A stretch of DNA of 64,000 nt from Chitinophaga sp. YR573. Lineage in GTDB: Bacteria > Bacteroidota > Bacteroidia > Chitinophagales > Chitinophagaceae. The position numbers and the translations under genes were made by a program. Positions 53,454 to 61,593 of the stretch are shown here, piece after piece. The stretch is from assembly GCF_900110995.1 (NCBI RefSeq), contig NZ_FOJF01000001.1:2001199-2065198 (forward strand), given 5' to 3'. The notes beneath the pieces were generated by a model that had not been told where the DNA came from, searched no databases, and was given only the letters and a program-made list of their open reading frames with translations. Numbering within the stretch: the first letter of the stretch is position 1; every line of letters begins with the position of its first letter.

Positions 53454-54758
53454 ATGAAAAGAATTATCGTTATCATAGGTACATTATTCTCTACCGCTTC
53501 TTATGCACAAACTACATTAACGCTACAACAGGCTTTAGAACTGGGATTAAAAAACCGGTACGATATACAGGCCAACCAATATGATATCAACATTGCACAA
53601 ACCAATATTAACCGGAGTAAAACAGCCTGGATACCTGAGATCAAAGCCGGGGGTGAAGTTCGTTACAATACCCGTATACAGGCTACTTACATCCCACCAG
53701 GGTTTGGCGATTTAGATAAACCTGAATTACTGGCGCTTGGTGCAAAGAATTTAACGGTGCTTGGTCTTGATTTAAATCAGCCGCTTTACAAACCCCAGTT
53801 ATCAACGTCTATAAAAATAGCCCGGAACGAAGCAGAGCTGCAACGTGAAAAAAACAGGGAAGCGGAAATCAATATTAAAATGATGATCGCAAGGGCCTAT
53901 TTAAATGTACTATTGAAAGAAGCGCAGCAAAAGATTGCGGCCAATGATGAACAGCGTTATGAGCAATATTATACGTTGGCTGATGGGAAATACAAGGTGG
54001 GTAGTTTAATAGAGAATGATTATTTACACGCAAAGCTGGATTATGAAAATGCAAAAGTACAATACCAGCAATCTGTTCAAAACTACAACCTGGCAATAGA
54101 AGAATTAAAATACCACGTTAATATCCCCACAGAAAGCCATATAGTAATAGTCGATACGTTAAGTAAAAACGCGTTACCGGATCTGCAACCAGTAGCTGCT
54201 GATGCTACTAACCGCACAGAGATAAAACAATTGCTCTTATCTCAGCAGGGAAATCAATTACAGCTAAAGATGACCAAACAAAATGTTTTACCGGTCGTAT
54301 CATTCTTTGCCAACTATTCCGGACAGTTTGTCAATAACAACTTCAATTATACTAAAAGTGAGTGGTGGTCATCTTTTAGTTATTTAGGATTACGTGTATC
54401 CATTCCATTAACTGCTAATTTTAAAAACCATCATGATTTACTGGAGAACCGGATGCGTATGCAACAAACGGAATTAAACATCAAACAAAAAACAGCTGAT
54501 ATAAATTATGAGATCACGAAGGCTTCCACTGAAAAAAATAATGCGTTAAACAATTTACAGGAAGCAGGGAAGAATTACGAACTTTCTCAAACCATTTATC
54601 AGAATCAATTAAAGCAGTTTGCATTAGGTAGTTTTCAATACAACTACTTACTGGATACAGAGAAATCAATCAGTACAGTAGAGCAGAATTATATAATGGC
54701 GGTATATGACTATCTGAATGCTACCATCAATCTGCAAAAGGCAAACGGAGGCTTTTAA
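53454..54758 (+). CDS. TolC family outer-membrane efflux protein
   Basis: 434 residues, signal peptide cleaved at SYAQ (about residue 18). Two OEP repeats, each a long helical stretch with paired strands: TLQQALELGLKNRYDIQANQYDI at the start and TADINYEITKASTEKNNALNNL near the end. It forms the trimeric outer-membrane channel for the MFS pump and adaptor encoded just upstream (19-bp gap). Length matches the family. A terminator follows. Confidence 0.92.
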   Translation: MKRIIVIIGTLFSTASYAQTTLTLQQALELGLKNRYDIQANQYDINIAQTNINRSKTAWIPEIKAGGEVRYNTRIQATYIPPGFGDLDKPELLALGAKNLTVLGLDLNQPLYKPQLSTSIKIARNEAELQREKNREAEINIKMMIARAYLNVLLKEAQQKIAANDEQRYEQYYTLADGKYKVGSLIENDYLHAKLDYENAKVQYQQSVQNYNLAIEELKYHVNIPTESHIVIVDTLSKNALPDLQPVAADATNRTEIKQLLLSQQGNQLQLKMTKQNVLPVVSFFANYSGQFVNNNFNYTKSEWWSSFSYLGLRVSIPLTANFKNHHDLLENRMRMQQTELNIKQKTADINYEITKASTEKNNALNNLQEAGKNYELSQTIYQNQLKQFALGSFQYNYLLDTEKSISTVEQNYIMAVYDYLNATINLQKANGGF

Positions 54759-54763
54759 TTATC

Positions 54764-54806
54764 AAAGCTATGTACGGTACTCATAAAAACCATACATAGC
54801 TTTTTC
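54764..54806 (+). terminator. Terminator of the efflux operon
   Basis: AAAGCTATGTA / TACATAGCTTT stem, long loop, T5 on the plus strand. Confidence 0.65.
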
Positions 54807-54823
54807 TATTCCTATGCTGCCGC

Positions 54824-54853
54824 ATTGCAGTGGCCTGACGTAATTTTGACCCC
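54824..54853 (+). promoter_or_regulatory. Promoter-like motif before the metalloprotease-lectin gene
   Basis: ATTGCAGTG (54824-54832), 8 bp, TAATTTTG (54841-54848), then ACCCC. Same order and spacing as at 50227-50256 before the chitin-binding gene. It would give a leader of about 80 nt. Confidence 0.45.
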
Positions 54854-54934
54854 GAGAGTAACCCGTGTAGCACTATTAAATAACCAGAATCCCCCATCTC
54901 GTTATCATAACTATCAACTTAAACCCTAATTATT

Positions 54935-56059
54935 ATGTTCAAACAGAAGTACCTTTTTTACGTCGTGTTGTTAATCACGTTAGCCATTGGCTGTTCCAAA
55001 AACAAAGATGCCGATAAAGTAACCGGCACAGAGCAAACCACCGGAGATCCCGTTTTAAAAAGAATCCTGAAAGAAGGTTACACGCAGAAGGAAATTGTTG
55101 AGTTGAAAGACCGCTACATTGTTCAGGGAGATATCATCTTCTTCAAAGGTGTGAAAGATCATGAGGATGGACCAACAACAGAACAGGCCCGTTCTCCTTA
55201 CCTGATAGCTCCTGCATACAGGAATATCAGTGTTTATCTGAATGCAGGCTCATTCAGCTCCATTAACCTGAGTACCATCCTTGATAATGTAATTGCAGCC
55301 TACAATGCTGTGGGATCAGGTATCCAGATGACAAGAACATACACCGCCTCTGCTGCTGATATTACCGTTGTGCAGAACAGCGGCATAGGAGCATCTGTTT
55401 GCGGACAGGCCGGGTTTCCTTATTCTACCGGCAGAGCCTTTAATACTGTATATATTTCCGAAAGCACCTTACTCACATACAGCATTACCAGCGCCTCTCA
55501 GTTAACACTGCTGGTAGCACATGAGCTGGGACATTGCCTGGGCTTACGTCATACTAACTGGCAGCCACAGGGTGAATCCGCCGCCATTCCTATTCCAAGC
55601 ACCCCTTCTTCTGATGGCGCTTCTGTAATGAATGGCAGCACCTGCGGTTATACCTGGTCAGGCTTCTCTACTTATGATCAGATCGCATTGAAATCATTGT
55701 ATCCTGTAACGTTAGGCGGTACCAACGTCCTCAATCCAGGCGACCAGCTAACACAAGGTCAATTGATACGTTCTACTGACGGACGCTTCATCGTGGTGAT
55801 GCAGGGTGATGGTAACCTCGTACTGTATTACTACAATGTGCCGCTCTGGAGTTCTGTTACATGCTGCAATTCCGCCATTAACCGTGCTATAATGCAGGGC
55901 GATGGTAACCTGGTATTATATGATACCGGTAATGCTGCTCATTGGTCATCCAATACGCATGGCTATAATGGTAGTTATGCCGTCATTCAGGACGACGGTA
56001 ACTTCGTTATCTATCAGGGTAGCACACCCCGGTGGAGCTCCAACACTGCTGGTTATTAA
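54935..56059 (+). CDS. Secreted HEIGH-type (M57-like) metalloprotease with C-terminal lectin domain
   Basis: 374 residues; lipoprotein-type signal with cysteine at about residue 20 (AIGC). Residues ~85-255 are a zinc metalloprotease with HELGHCLGLRH at about 196-206, and upstream ...AGSFSSINLSTIL, typical of the dual-action HEIGH family of Bacteroidota. Residues ~262-374 are a monocot-type mannose-binding lectin (bulb lectin) with three QxDxNxVxY-like sites: MQGDGNLVLYY, MQGDGNLVLYD and IQDDGNFVIYQ. The enzyme probably acts at the cell surface on glycosylated targets. The promoter motif is shared with the chitin-binding gene. Confidence 0.87.
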   Translation: MFKQKYLFYVVLLITLAIGCSKNKDADKVTGTEQTTGDPVLKRILKEGYTQKEIVELKDRYIVQGDIIFFKGVKDHEDGPTTEQARSPYLIAPAYRNISVYLNAGSFSSINLSTILDNVIAAYNAVGSGIQMTRTYTASAADITVVQNSGIGASVCGQAGFPYSTGRAFNTVYISESTLLTYSITSASQLTLLVAHELGHCLGLRHTNWQPQGESAAIPIPSTPSSDGASVMNGSTCGYTWSGFSTYDQIALKSLYPVTLGGTNVLNPGDQLTQGQLIRSTDGRFIVVMQGDGNLVLYYYNVPLWSSVTCCNSAINRAIMQGDGNLVLYDTGNAAHWSSNTHGYNGSYAVIQDDGNFVIYQGSTPRWSSNTAGY

Positions 56060-56063
56060 AATA

Positions 56064-56104
56064 TAAAAAGGAAGCTCCGGGGAAACCTGGAGTTTCCTTT
56101 TATA
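56064..56104 (+). terminator. Terminator after the metalloprotease-lectin gene
   Basis: AAAAGGAA.CTCC.GG / CC.GGAG.TTCCTTTT, a long stem with three mismatches and T5 at the end. Confidence 0.65.
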
Positions 56105-56129
56105 ATACCTTTGTACAAATAATAATACA

Positions 56130-56981
56130 ATGGTAGCATTCTTAGGTATGGGACTCTTAGGAGCAAATTTCGTAAAGGCGATGATAAAAAAAGGTGCCCG
56201 GGTCCAGGTATGGAACAGGACGCCGGCAAAAGCCACAGCACTGGAATCCGAAGGTGCAAAAGCATTTGAGAACGTAACAGATGCCGTAAAAGGAGCAGAC
56301 ATCATTCACCTTACATTAAAAGACGATGCATCCGTAAACGAAGTACTTGCCATAGCAAGCACAGGATTTAAACAAGGTGCCATTATAATAGATCATACCA
56401 CCACATCCGCAGAAGGAGCCATACAAAGGACCAAAGAGTGGAAAGAACGTGGATTCACTTACCTGCATGCTCCCGTATTCATGGGACCTCAGAACGCACT
56501 GGAAAGCACTGGTCATATGCTGGTATCCGGTGACCAGAAAGTCATCACTCAGCTGGAACCTGAATTATCCAAACTGACCGGCAACCTCATTAACCTCGGC
56601 CCGGAAGAAGGAAAAGCAGCCGGTATGAAACTGATAGGCAACCTCTTCCTGGTAACCTTCACTGCCGGTATAGCAGATACCCTCTCTCTTGCTAAAGCCT
56701 TACACATACCCATCAGCGATATCAGCGCATTATTTGATGCATGGAACCCGGCGGCTATGCTGCCTGCCAGATTAAAAAGAATATCTTCCGGTACTTACAA
56801 CAACCCTTCCTGGGAATTAAACATGGCCAGGAAAGATACTCAGCTGTTCATGGACGCTGCTGCCCACGGTGGCACAAAACTAGCCGTAATACCTGCCATT
56901 GCCGTTGAAATGGACCGCTGGATAAAAGCAGGACATGGTAACGAGGACTGGACCGTTATAGGCAAAGACGCAGTATCCTAA
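56130..56981 (+). CDS. NAD(P)-dependent beta-hydroxyacid dehydrogenase family protein
   Basis: 283 residues. N-terminal Rossmann domain with LGMGLLGANF (GxGxxG variant) and the NRTP segment that selects NADP; C-terminal helical domain with the catalytic lysine in GMKLIGNLFLV. Related to 3-hydroxyisobutyrate, tartronate-semialdehyde and glyoxylate reductases and to imine reductases. Substrate cannot be assigned. It is a single gene between the protease and glycosyltransferase genes. Confidence 0.87.
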   Translation: MVAFLGMGLLGANFVKAMIKKGARVQVWNRTPAKATALESEGAKAFENVTDAVKGADIIHLTLKDDASVNEVLAIASTGFKQGAIIIDHTTTSAEGAIQRTKEWKERGFTYLHAPVFMGPQNALESTGHMLVSGDQKVITQLEPELSKLTGNLINLGPEEGKAAGMKLIGNLFLVTFTAGIADTLSLAKALHIPISDISALFDAWNPAAMLPARLKRISSGTYNNPSWELNMARKDTQLFMDAAAHGGTKLAVIPAIAVEMDRWIKAGHGNEDWTVIGKDAVS

Positions 56982-57039
56982 AAATGAACAATTTCTAAAC
57001 GGGTGTGTTATTCTTTACAGCTTAACACCAACCCTCAAA

Positions 57040-58083
57040 ATGGTACACCACAAAATATCATTCTGCACAGTGTGCATGAATCGGGCAATGCATGTAAAGA
57101 ATACACTCCTGAAGAATATAAAGGATAACGCAGACTATCCGAATGTTGAATTTATCCTGCTTGATTATAACTCCGGAGATGATCTGTATACCTGGGCTAA
57201 AAGTGAATTACAACCGTATATCAATAGCGGGAAATTAACTTATTTCAGGACTACCGATCCTCAGTATTTCCATATGAGCCACTCCAAGAATATGGCCCTG
57301 CGACTGGCCACAGGAGAGATCCTGTGCAGTCTGGATGCAGATAATTACACAGGTGTGGGCTTCGCTGCATACATCAATAAACAGTTCAATAAAGACTGGA
57401 ATATCTTCATCTCACCTCCTTTTATCGGCCGTGAGAAAAGATGGTGGGATGTACAGGGGAGAGTCTGTTTGGCACAGAATGATTTTTATCATTTCAGAGG
57501 ATATGACGAACAGGTAATGGATTATGGTTATGATGATAAGGACCTTAAAAGCAGGATGGAAAAGAGTGGTAAAAAGAGAATTACCATTAAAGATACCCGG
57601 TTTTTAAATGCTATTAAACATGATGATCAGCTGAGGATAGCAGATGGATTCTCTACCAAAAAAACAAAGGAGTTATTCATATCTACCGTCTGTAACGAAA
57701 CTTCAGAGATTATTTATTTACAGGATGATGATGCCTTTGAAAGATTCTTTATCAACAATGAGGATGTGCTAAGACCAAGAAAAATGTATACCGGTAAATA
57801 TCAGATGGAAGCAGCCGGTATCAAGCTATTGAAAACAAACGGTAAAGGATTTATGAACCTTACCCAGCACACTGATGATCATCTTGTTTCAAATGATAAC
57901 CGAAATTTCTACAGGGTCACTTCTGGTTCTTTACGGGAAGTATTTCTATTGGAGAGAGCCATTTACATGGGCAAGAAAATATACTTCCATAACAGGAAAA
58001 ACAGGCATGCCGTCAATATAAATGGATTCGGAAAAGGAAAGGTGTATAAGAACTTTTCTAAGGAAGAGATGATCCTGCATTAA
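57040..58083 (+). CDS. Family 2-like glycosyltransferase
   Basis: 347 residues, GT-A fold. N-terminal nucleotide-binding start ISFCTVCMNRAMHVKNTL and VEFILLDYNSGDD; the metal-binding DxD is LDADNYTG (D99, D101); the acceptor segment GYDEQVMDYGYDDKDL resembles the galactosyltransferase C-terminal (Glyco_transf_7C) motif. No membrane segment. It probably glycosylates a surface polymer or lipid. The last 26 bp overlap the 3' end of the convergent lipoprotein gene. Confidence 0.87.
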   Translation: MVHHKISFCTVCMNRAMHVKNTLLKNIKDNADYPNVEFILLDYNSGDDLYTWAKSELQPYINSGKLTYFRTTDPQYFHMSHSKNMALRLATGEILCSLDADNYTGVGFAAYINKQFNKDWNIFISPPFIGREKRWWDVQGRVCLAQNDFYHFRGYDEQVMDYGYDDKDLKSRMEKSGKKRITIKDTRFLNAIKHDDQLRIADGFSTKKTKELFISTVCNETSEIIYLQDDDAFERFFINNEDVLRPRKMYTGKYQMEAAGIKLLKTNGKGFMNLTQHTDDHLVSNDNRNFYRVTSGSLREVFLLERAIYMGKKIYFHNRKNRHAVNINGFGKGKVYKNFSKEEMILH

Positions 58084-58552
58084 ATATGGTGTCCGCTACT
58101 TCACAGGAATCCGGAGCGGCAAATACCAGCGTAGTCAATGTATTTCCATCGTATACAACAAATTCATCAGAAGGCATATCACTATCGTTTATCCAGTGAA
58201 TATTAAACACTACTTCATGAAGACTGTCAGAGAGATCGCGCAATGATAAACGACTGTGGAAATAATCGGCATTATCAAGTCTTGCCGTATCCATGCTATT
58301 TTTCACTTTATCATACAGCATTACATAATTACCCTGGAGATAGAAACTGGTATCCTGTGTTAATTTATCAGGGAAGTCGAAGGCAGATTTAAATGTAACC
58401 CGGTATTCTTTTCCATTAAGATGGGCTCTTTCTATATAAACAAATGGTTTAGGCTCAATACCCGGGTGCGCTGGTATTACAATAGCAGGCTTCCTTGCTT
58501 CTTCGCATGAAAAAACCAATACCAACAGCAATAAATTCAAAAACCACTTCAT
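58058..58552 (-). CDS. Small lipoprotein, unknown function
   Basis: 164 residues from MKWFLNLLLLVLVFSC (58552); two codons upstream an alternative ATG exists. Lipobox cysteine at residue 16. The mature part is a beta-rich domain (YIERAHLNGKEYRVTF, YLQGNYVMLYDKVKN) that I cannot assign. It is the last gene of a four-gene minus-strand operon (cytochrome c, methyltransferase, universal stress protein, lipoprotein; gaps -4, 19 and 22 bp). Its 3' end overlaps the glycosyltransferase gene by 26 bp. Confidence 0.65.
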   Translation of the reverse strand: MKWFLNLLLLVLVFSCEEARKPAIVIPAHPGIEPKPFVYIERAHLNGKEYRVTFKSAFDFPDKLTQDTSFYLQGNYVMLYDKVKNSMDTARLDNADYFHSRLSLRDLSDSLHEVVFNIHWINDSDMPSDEFVVYDGNTLTTLVFAAPDSCEVADTIFNAGSSLP

Positions 58553-58574
58553 AATCATCAAATATAATAAATTA

Positions 58575-59423
58575 TTATTTGAGGATCAGTACAGGCTCTT
58601 TTGCATTACGGTAAATGGCTTCGGAAATACTTTTATGTGTCAGGTAATACAGGAAGCTACGTTTGCCCCTTAATGCCACAATCAGTTGAACGTTTTTAGT
58701 TTGTGTGGCATTCAGAATCCCATCCACCACATTTTTCTCATTGCTGTAAATAATCTCGTGGTTAAAATTCTTCAGATATTCGTGCAGGTTATTTTCTGCT
58801 GTTTTAAATGCTTCATCAGGACGTAAATATTTCTCTTTAGCATCTACGTTCAGCACAAGCAATTTAGTAGCCGTCCACAAAGGAGAAACCGGCACGTCAT
58901 TAAATTTATCCAATACAGCCATTGAGTTATAGTCGCATGGCACTAACGCTGTCTGAACCGGTTGGTACGTATAGCCGGCAGGTACTATCAGCACTCTGAT
59001 AGGACTGGCCTTTACAATCGTGATCACATTGCCTGCAATAAAGCTGCCGCTGGAATAACTGTAGTTATCACTACCCAGCAGTAACATCTCAGGCTTCTCT
59101 TCCCGTATCACGCTTAAAATAGCTCTTAATAAAGGCATTTCACTTACGGCTGTCGTCACTGTAATCCCATCCCCTAATGAAGTTTTTAACTGTTCTGATA
59201 AAACGCCCAGCTTTTCCAGGGTTTCCGTTCTTTCCTGTTGCCTGTACTCCTGGCTTACAGGAGCATATTCTGCTGATAATACAATATGATCAAAGACATT
59301 GTCGTAGAAGGTACGGAGCAGGATAACGCGTTCATATTCATATTTCCTGCACCATTCGGCAGCGAAGGTCACTGCATTATCAGAAGTAGCGGTGAAATCA
59401 ACAGGTATCAGTAACGTTTTCAT
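58575..59423 (-). CDS. Two-domain universal stress protein
   Basis: 282 residues, tandem USP domains. Domain 1 starts TLLIPVDFTATSDNAVTFA and ends with the ATP-binding-like GSDNYSYSSGSFIAGNV...PIRVLIVP. Domain 2 (about 150-282) ends KSISEAIYRNAKEPVLILK, the family C-terminus, but its nucleotide loop is degenerate (LRGKRSFL). Cytoplasmic stress or signalling protein. It lies between the methyltransferase and lipoprotein genes in the operon. Confidence 0.88.
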   Translation of the reverse strand: MKTLLIPVDFTATSDNAVTFAAEWCRKYEYERVILLRTFYDNVFDHIVLSAEYAPVSQEYRQQERTETLEKLGVLSEQLKTSLGDGITVTTAVSEMPLLRAILSVIREEKPEMLLLGSDNYSYSSGSFIAGNVITIVKASPIRVLIVPAGYTYQPVQTALVPCDYNSMAVLDKFNDVPVSPLWTATKLLVLNVDAKEKYLRPDEAFKTAENNLHEYLKNFNHEIIYSNEKNVVDGILNATQTKNVQLIVALRGKRSFLYYLTHKSISEAIYRNAKEPVLILK

Positions 59424-59442
59424 AACTACTGTTTTTCATAAT

Positions 59443-60267
59443 TTAATCCGCAATGTTAATGCCAGATACACCACTTCCTTCTATTGCCAGCAAATACATT
59501 TGCATACTTTCTCCCTCATTGGCAATCCAGGCATCATACGCTGTTATAGCTGCCAGTCTTTCTTCTTCTGTAATATAATTATCTTTCACCAGTTGCAGAC
59601 CTCTTGTTTTTGCTACTACAGACCATATCCCTGCTTTACCTGCAAAATCTGCATCACTTTTTTTCGTAAGCTCAGGCTGCGCTTCCACATTGATATTTTT
59701 AAAACCCAGTTCAGCAAACAAATGCGGCAGGTTATCGGCAATAGCATTATCAAATCCGGCCTCTTTGCGCCATTGTAAAAAAGCATGGTAAAACTGTTGC
59801 ATTTCAACAGGTAATGCAGGCACCCATTTTATTTTCTCATGGTTATAATCAAGGATGGCAATCACCCCATCTTCTTTAAGAAACTTTTTAAGTTTCCGGA
59901 GTACTTCTTTAGGGTCTGGTAACCATTGAAGTACTCTTGCGGAAGTAATCAGGTCATACCGTTCAGGGGTATCAAAAGTATGTACGTCCGCTACCTTAAA
60001 TTCCAGGTTAGGAATATATGCAAACGACTCTTTTGCCTGGGTTATCAATGTTTCTCCGGAATCAATACCGGTTACTTTTCCTGGTGTTACTTTTTCAGCG
60101 ATCCCTTTAGTGATGGCACCGGAACCACATCCAACATCCAGTACAGACATCCCTTCTTTCAGATATTTTACCAGGTTCCTGTTATCTGTCGCAAGCGTCC
60201 TTTTATCTAACACCTTGTTAGCGCCTTCTGGCATTTTGGCTCTTTCTTCGGCAATACGTGGTTTCAT
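59443..60267 (-). CDS. Class I SAM-dependent methyltransferase
   Basis: 274 residues with the SAM-binding motif I VLDVGCGSGAITKG (42-55), motif II segment GKVTGIDSGETLI and post-I acidic residue, ARVLQWLPDPKEVLRKLKKFLKEDG (motifs IV to V). Similar to UbiE/Methyltransf_11-type enzymes; substrate unknown. Its ATG overlaps the stop of the upstream multihaem cytochrome gene by 4 bp, so translation is coupled. Confidence 0.88.
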   Translation of the reverse strand: MKPRIAEERAKMPEGANKVLDKRTLATDNRNLVKYLKEGMSVLDVGCGSGAITKGIAEKVTPGKVTGIDSGETLITQAKESFAYIPNLEFKVADVHTFDTPERYDLITSARVLQWLPDPKEVLRKLKKFLKEDGVIAILDYNHEKIKWVPALPVEMQQFYHAFLQWRKEAGFDNAIADNLPHLFAELGFKNINVEAQPELTKKSDADFAGKAGIWSVVAKTRGLQLVKDNYITEEERLAAITAYDAWIANEGESMQMYLLAIEGSGVSGINIAD

Positions 60268-61475
60268 AATTTCTTTGTAAGGCGGGCAATGACCTTCTTC
60301 GTTTCATCCCCGTACACGGTTATCAGATGTGTACGAATGGAATCCGGGGTAGGGCTGAGATGTCCGTTTGTAAGTAATGTGATGCTATGGGAAGGTAAGG
60401 CTGGCATGTGACAATCAATACAATTTTTTGCAAGCACTGCTTCGGGCAGAGTGGTCAATTTGCAAAAGTTATGACTGGCAGTGGTATGACAGCTCATACA
60501 ACGTTGTGAGAAAACTTCCTGTTTATCACCTGAGTGAGGATTATGACAGGAAGAGCAGTTCATGTTTTCACTTTTTATATAACACTTACTGGCAGTAAAT
60601 AACTGATATTGAGTACCATGTACATCCATTTGAGATGGTTTGCCGGGCCGGGTAATATCAGCATAGATATAGTCTGATAATTTATCCCCCGGCCTGAAAT
60701 CAAACATGGATTTCTGCGGTGTTTTCAATCCGGAATGACAAACAGCACACATATCCAATTTCTGCTGGTTTTTCAGTGAGCCGATTTTTGTCATATACTT
60801 AGCTTGTTTCTCCTGTGGATGTGACGTATGAAAAACCACATGCTCTGCCGCCGGGCCATGACAACGTTCACAATCAATACCATACACCAGCTGGTTCTTT
60901 TCAAACTGTTCCGTGATATGCAGCCCTGTCATCTCCGTGCTTTTAAGCCCCACCATAGAGCTATGACAGCCAAAGCAGGCACTGGGTATCATCCTGTCGA
61001 ACTTAGCGTGAGAAGCAGGAAAACCCGGGCTGTTAGCCCAGTTGTGTGCTGATACAAAGTATGATACCGGCAGCTGAAAATATTTGCCTACCTGCCAGTA
61101 AAGAAAGGTCTGTGCTTTCCTGCCGGAACCAACAGCGATATCAAAACGGTGAAGCTCCTGTAACGTATCATTTACATAACCTGCCTGAAATAACCCACTA
61201 TCCCTTGCTTCCATCACTACTTTCATCGCATTGCTGTAAATGAATGTATCATTAAAGTTGCCTTTAACAGTAGATTTGGATGCCGGATGAGAGGTATTAT
61301 AATGTGCCGTAGCAAGGTATGAATCGTAAATATTTTTATGACAACCCGCACAACTGGCAGCGCCTGCAAACTGTTCTCCTCTTAAGTCTGTAGAACCTTG
61401 TTTACTGACACACTGCGACAGCACAATAATGCAGGATACTATAAAGCAGCATACGTACAGCAGTCGTTTATTCAT
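60264..61475 (-). CDS. Heptahaem c-type cytochrome lipoprotein
   Basis: 403 residues from MNKRLLYVCCFIV (61475), which gives a lipoprotein signal (VLSQC, about residue 23). Seven CXXCH sites are visible: CAGCH, CFGCH, CERCH, CAVCH, CSSCH, CMSCH and CIDCH, with additional histidines that could be distal ligands. The order and spacing resemble the cytochrome c554/octahaem-like proteins of Bacteroidota. It is likely periplasm-facing and transfers electrons to an acceptor. It heads the operon with methyltransferase, universal stress and lipoprotein genes. Confidence 0.88.
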   Translation of the reverse strand: MNKRLLYVCCFIVSCIIVLSQCVSKQGSTDLRGEQFAGAASCAGCHKNIYDSYLATAHYNTSHPASKSTVKGNFNDTFIYSNAMKVVMEARDSGLFQAGYVNDTLQELHRFDIAVGSGRKAQTFLYWQVGKYFQLPVSYFVSAHNWANSPGFPASHAKFDRMIPSACFGCHSSMVGLKSTEMTGLHITEQFEKNQLVYGIDCERCHGPAAEHVVFHTSHPQEKQAKYMTKIGSLKNQQKLDMCAVCHSGLKTPQKSMFDFRPGDKLSDYIYADITRPGKPSQMDVHGTQYQLFTASKCYIKSENMNCSSCHNPHSGDKQEVFSQRCMSCHTTASHNFCKLTTLPEAVLAKNCIDCHMPALPSHSITLLTNGHLSPTPDSIRTHLITVYGDETKKVIARLTKKL

Positions 61476-61593
61476 AACGTGGGAATGATTACAATTATAA
61501 TACATTTATTCTGATGATTCACCATTCATACTAAATGCTTTGAATATCCTCTTTCGGGCATTATCTTTTACTCTTAGATAATCAATTTTAAAC

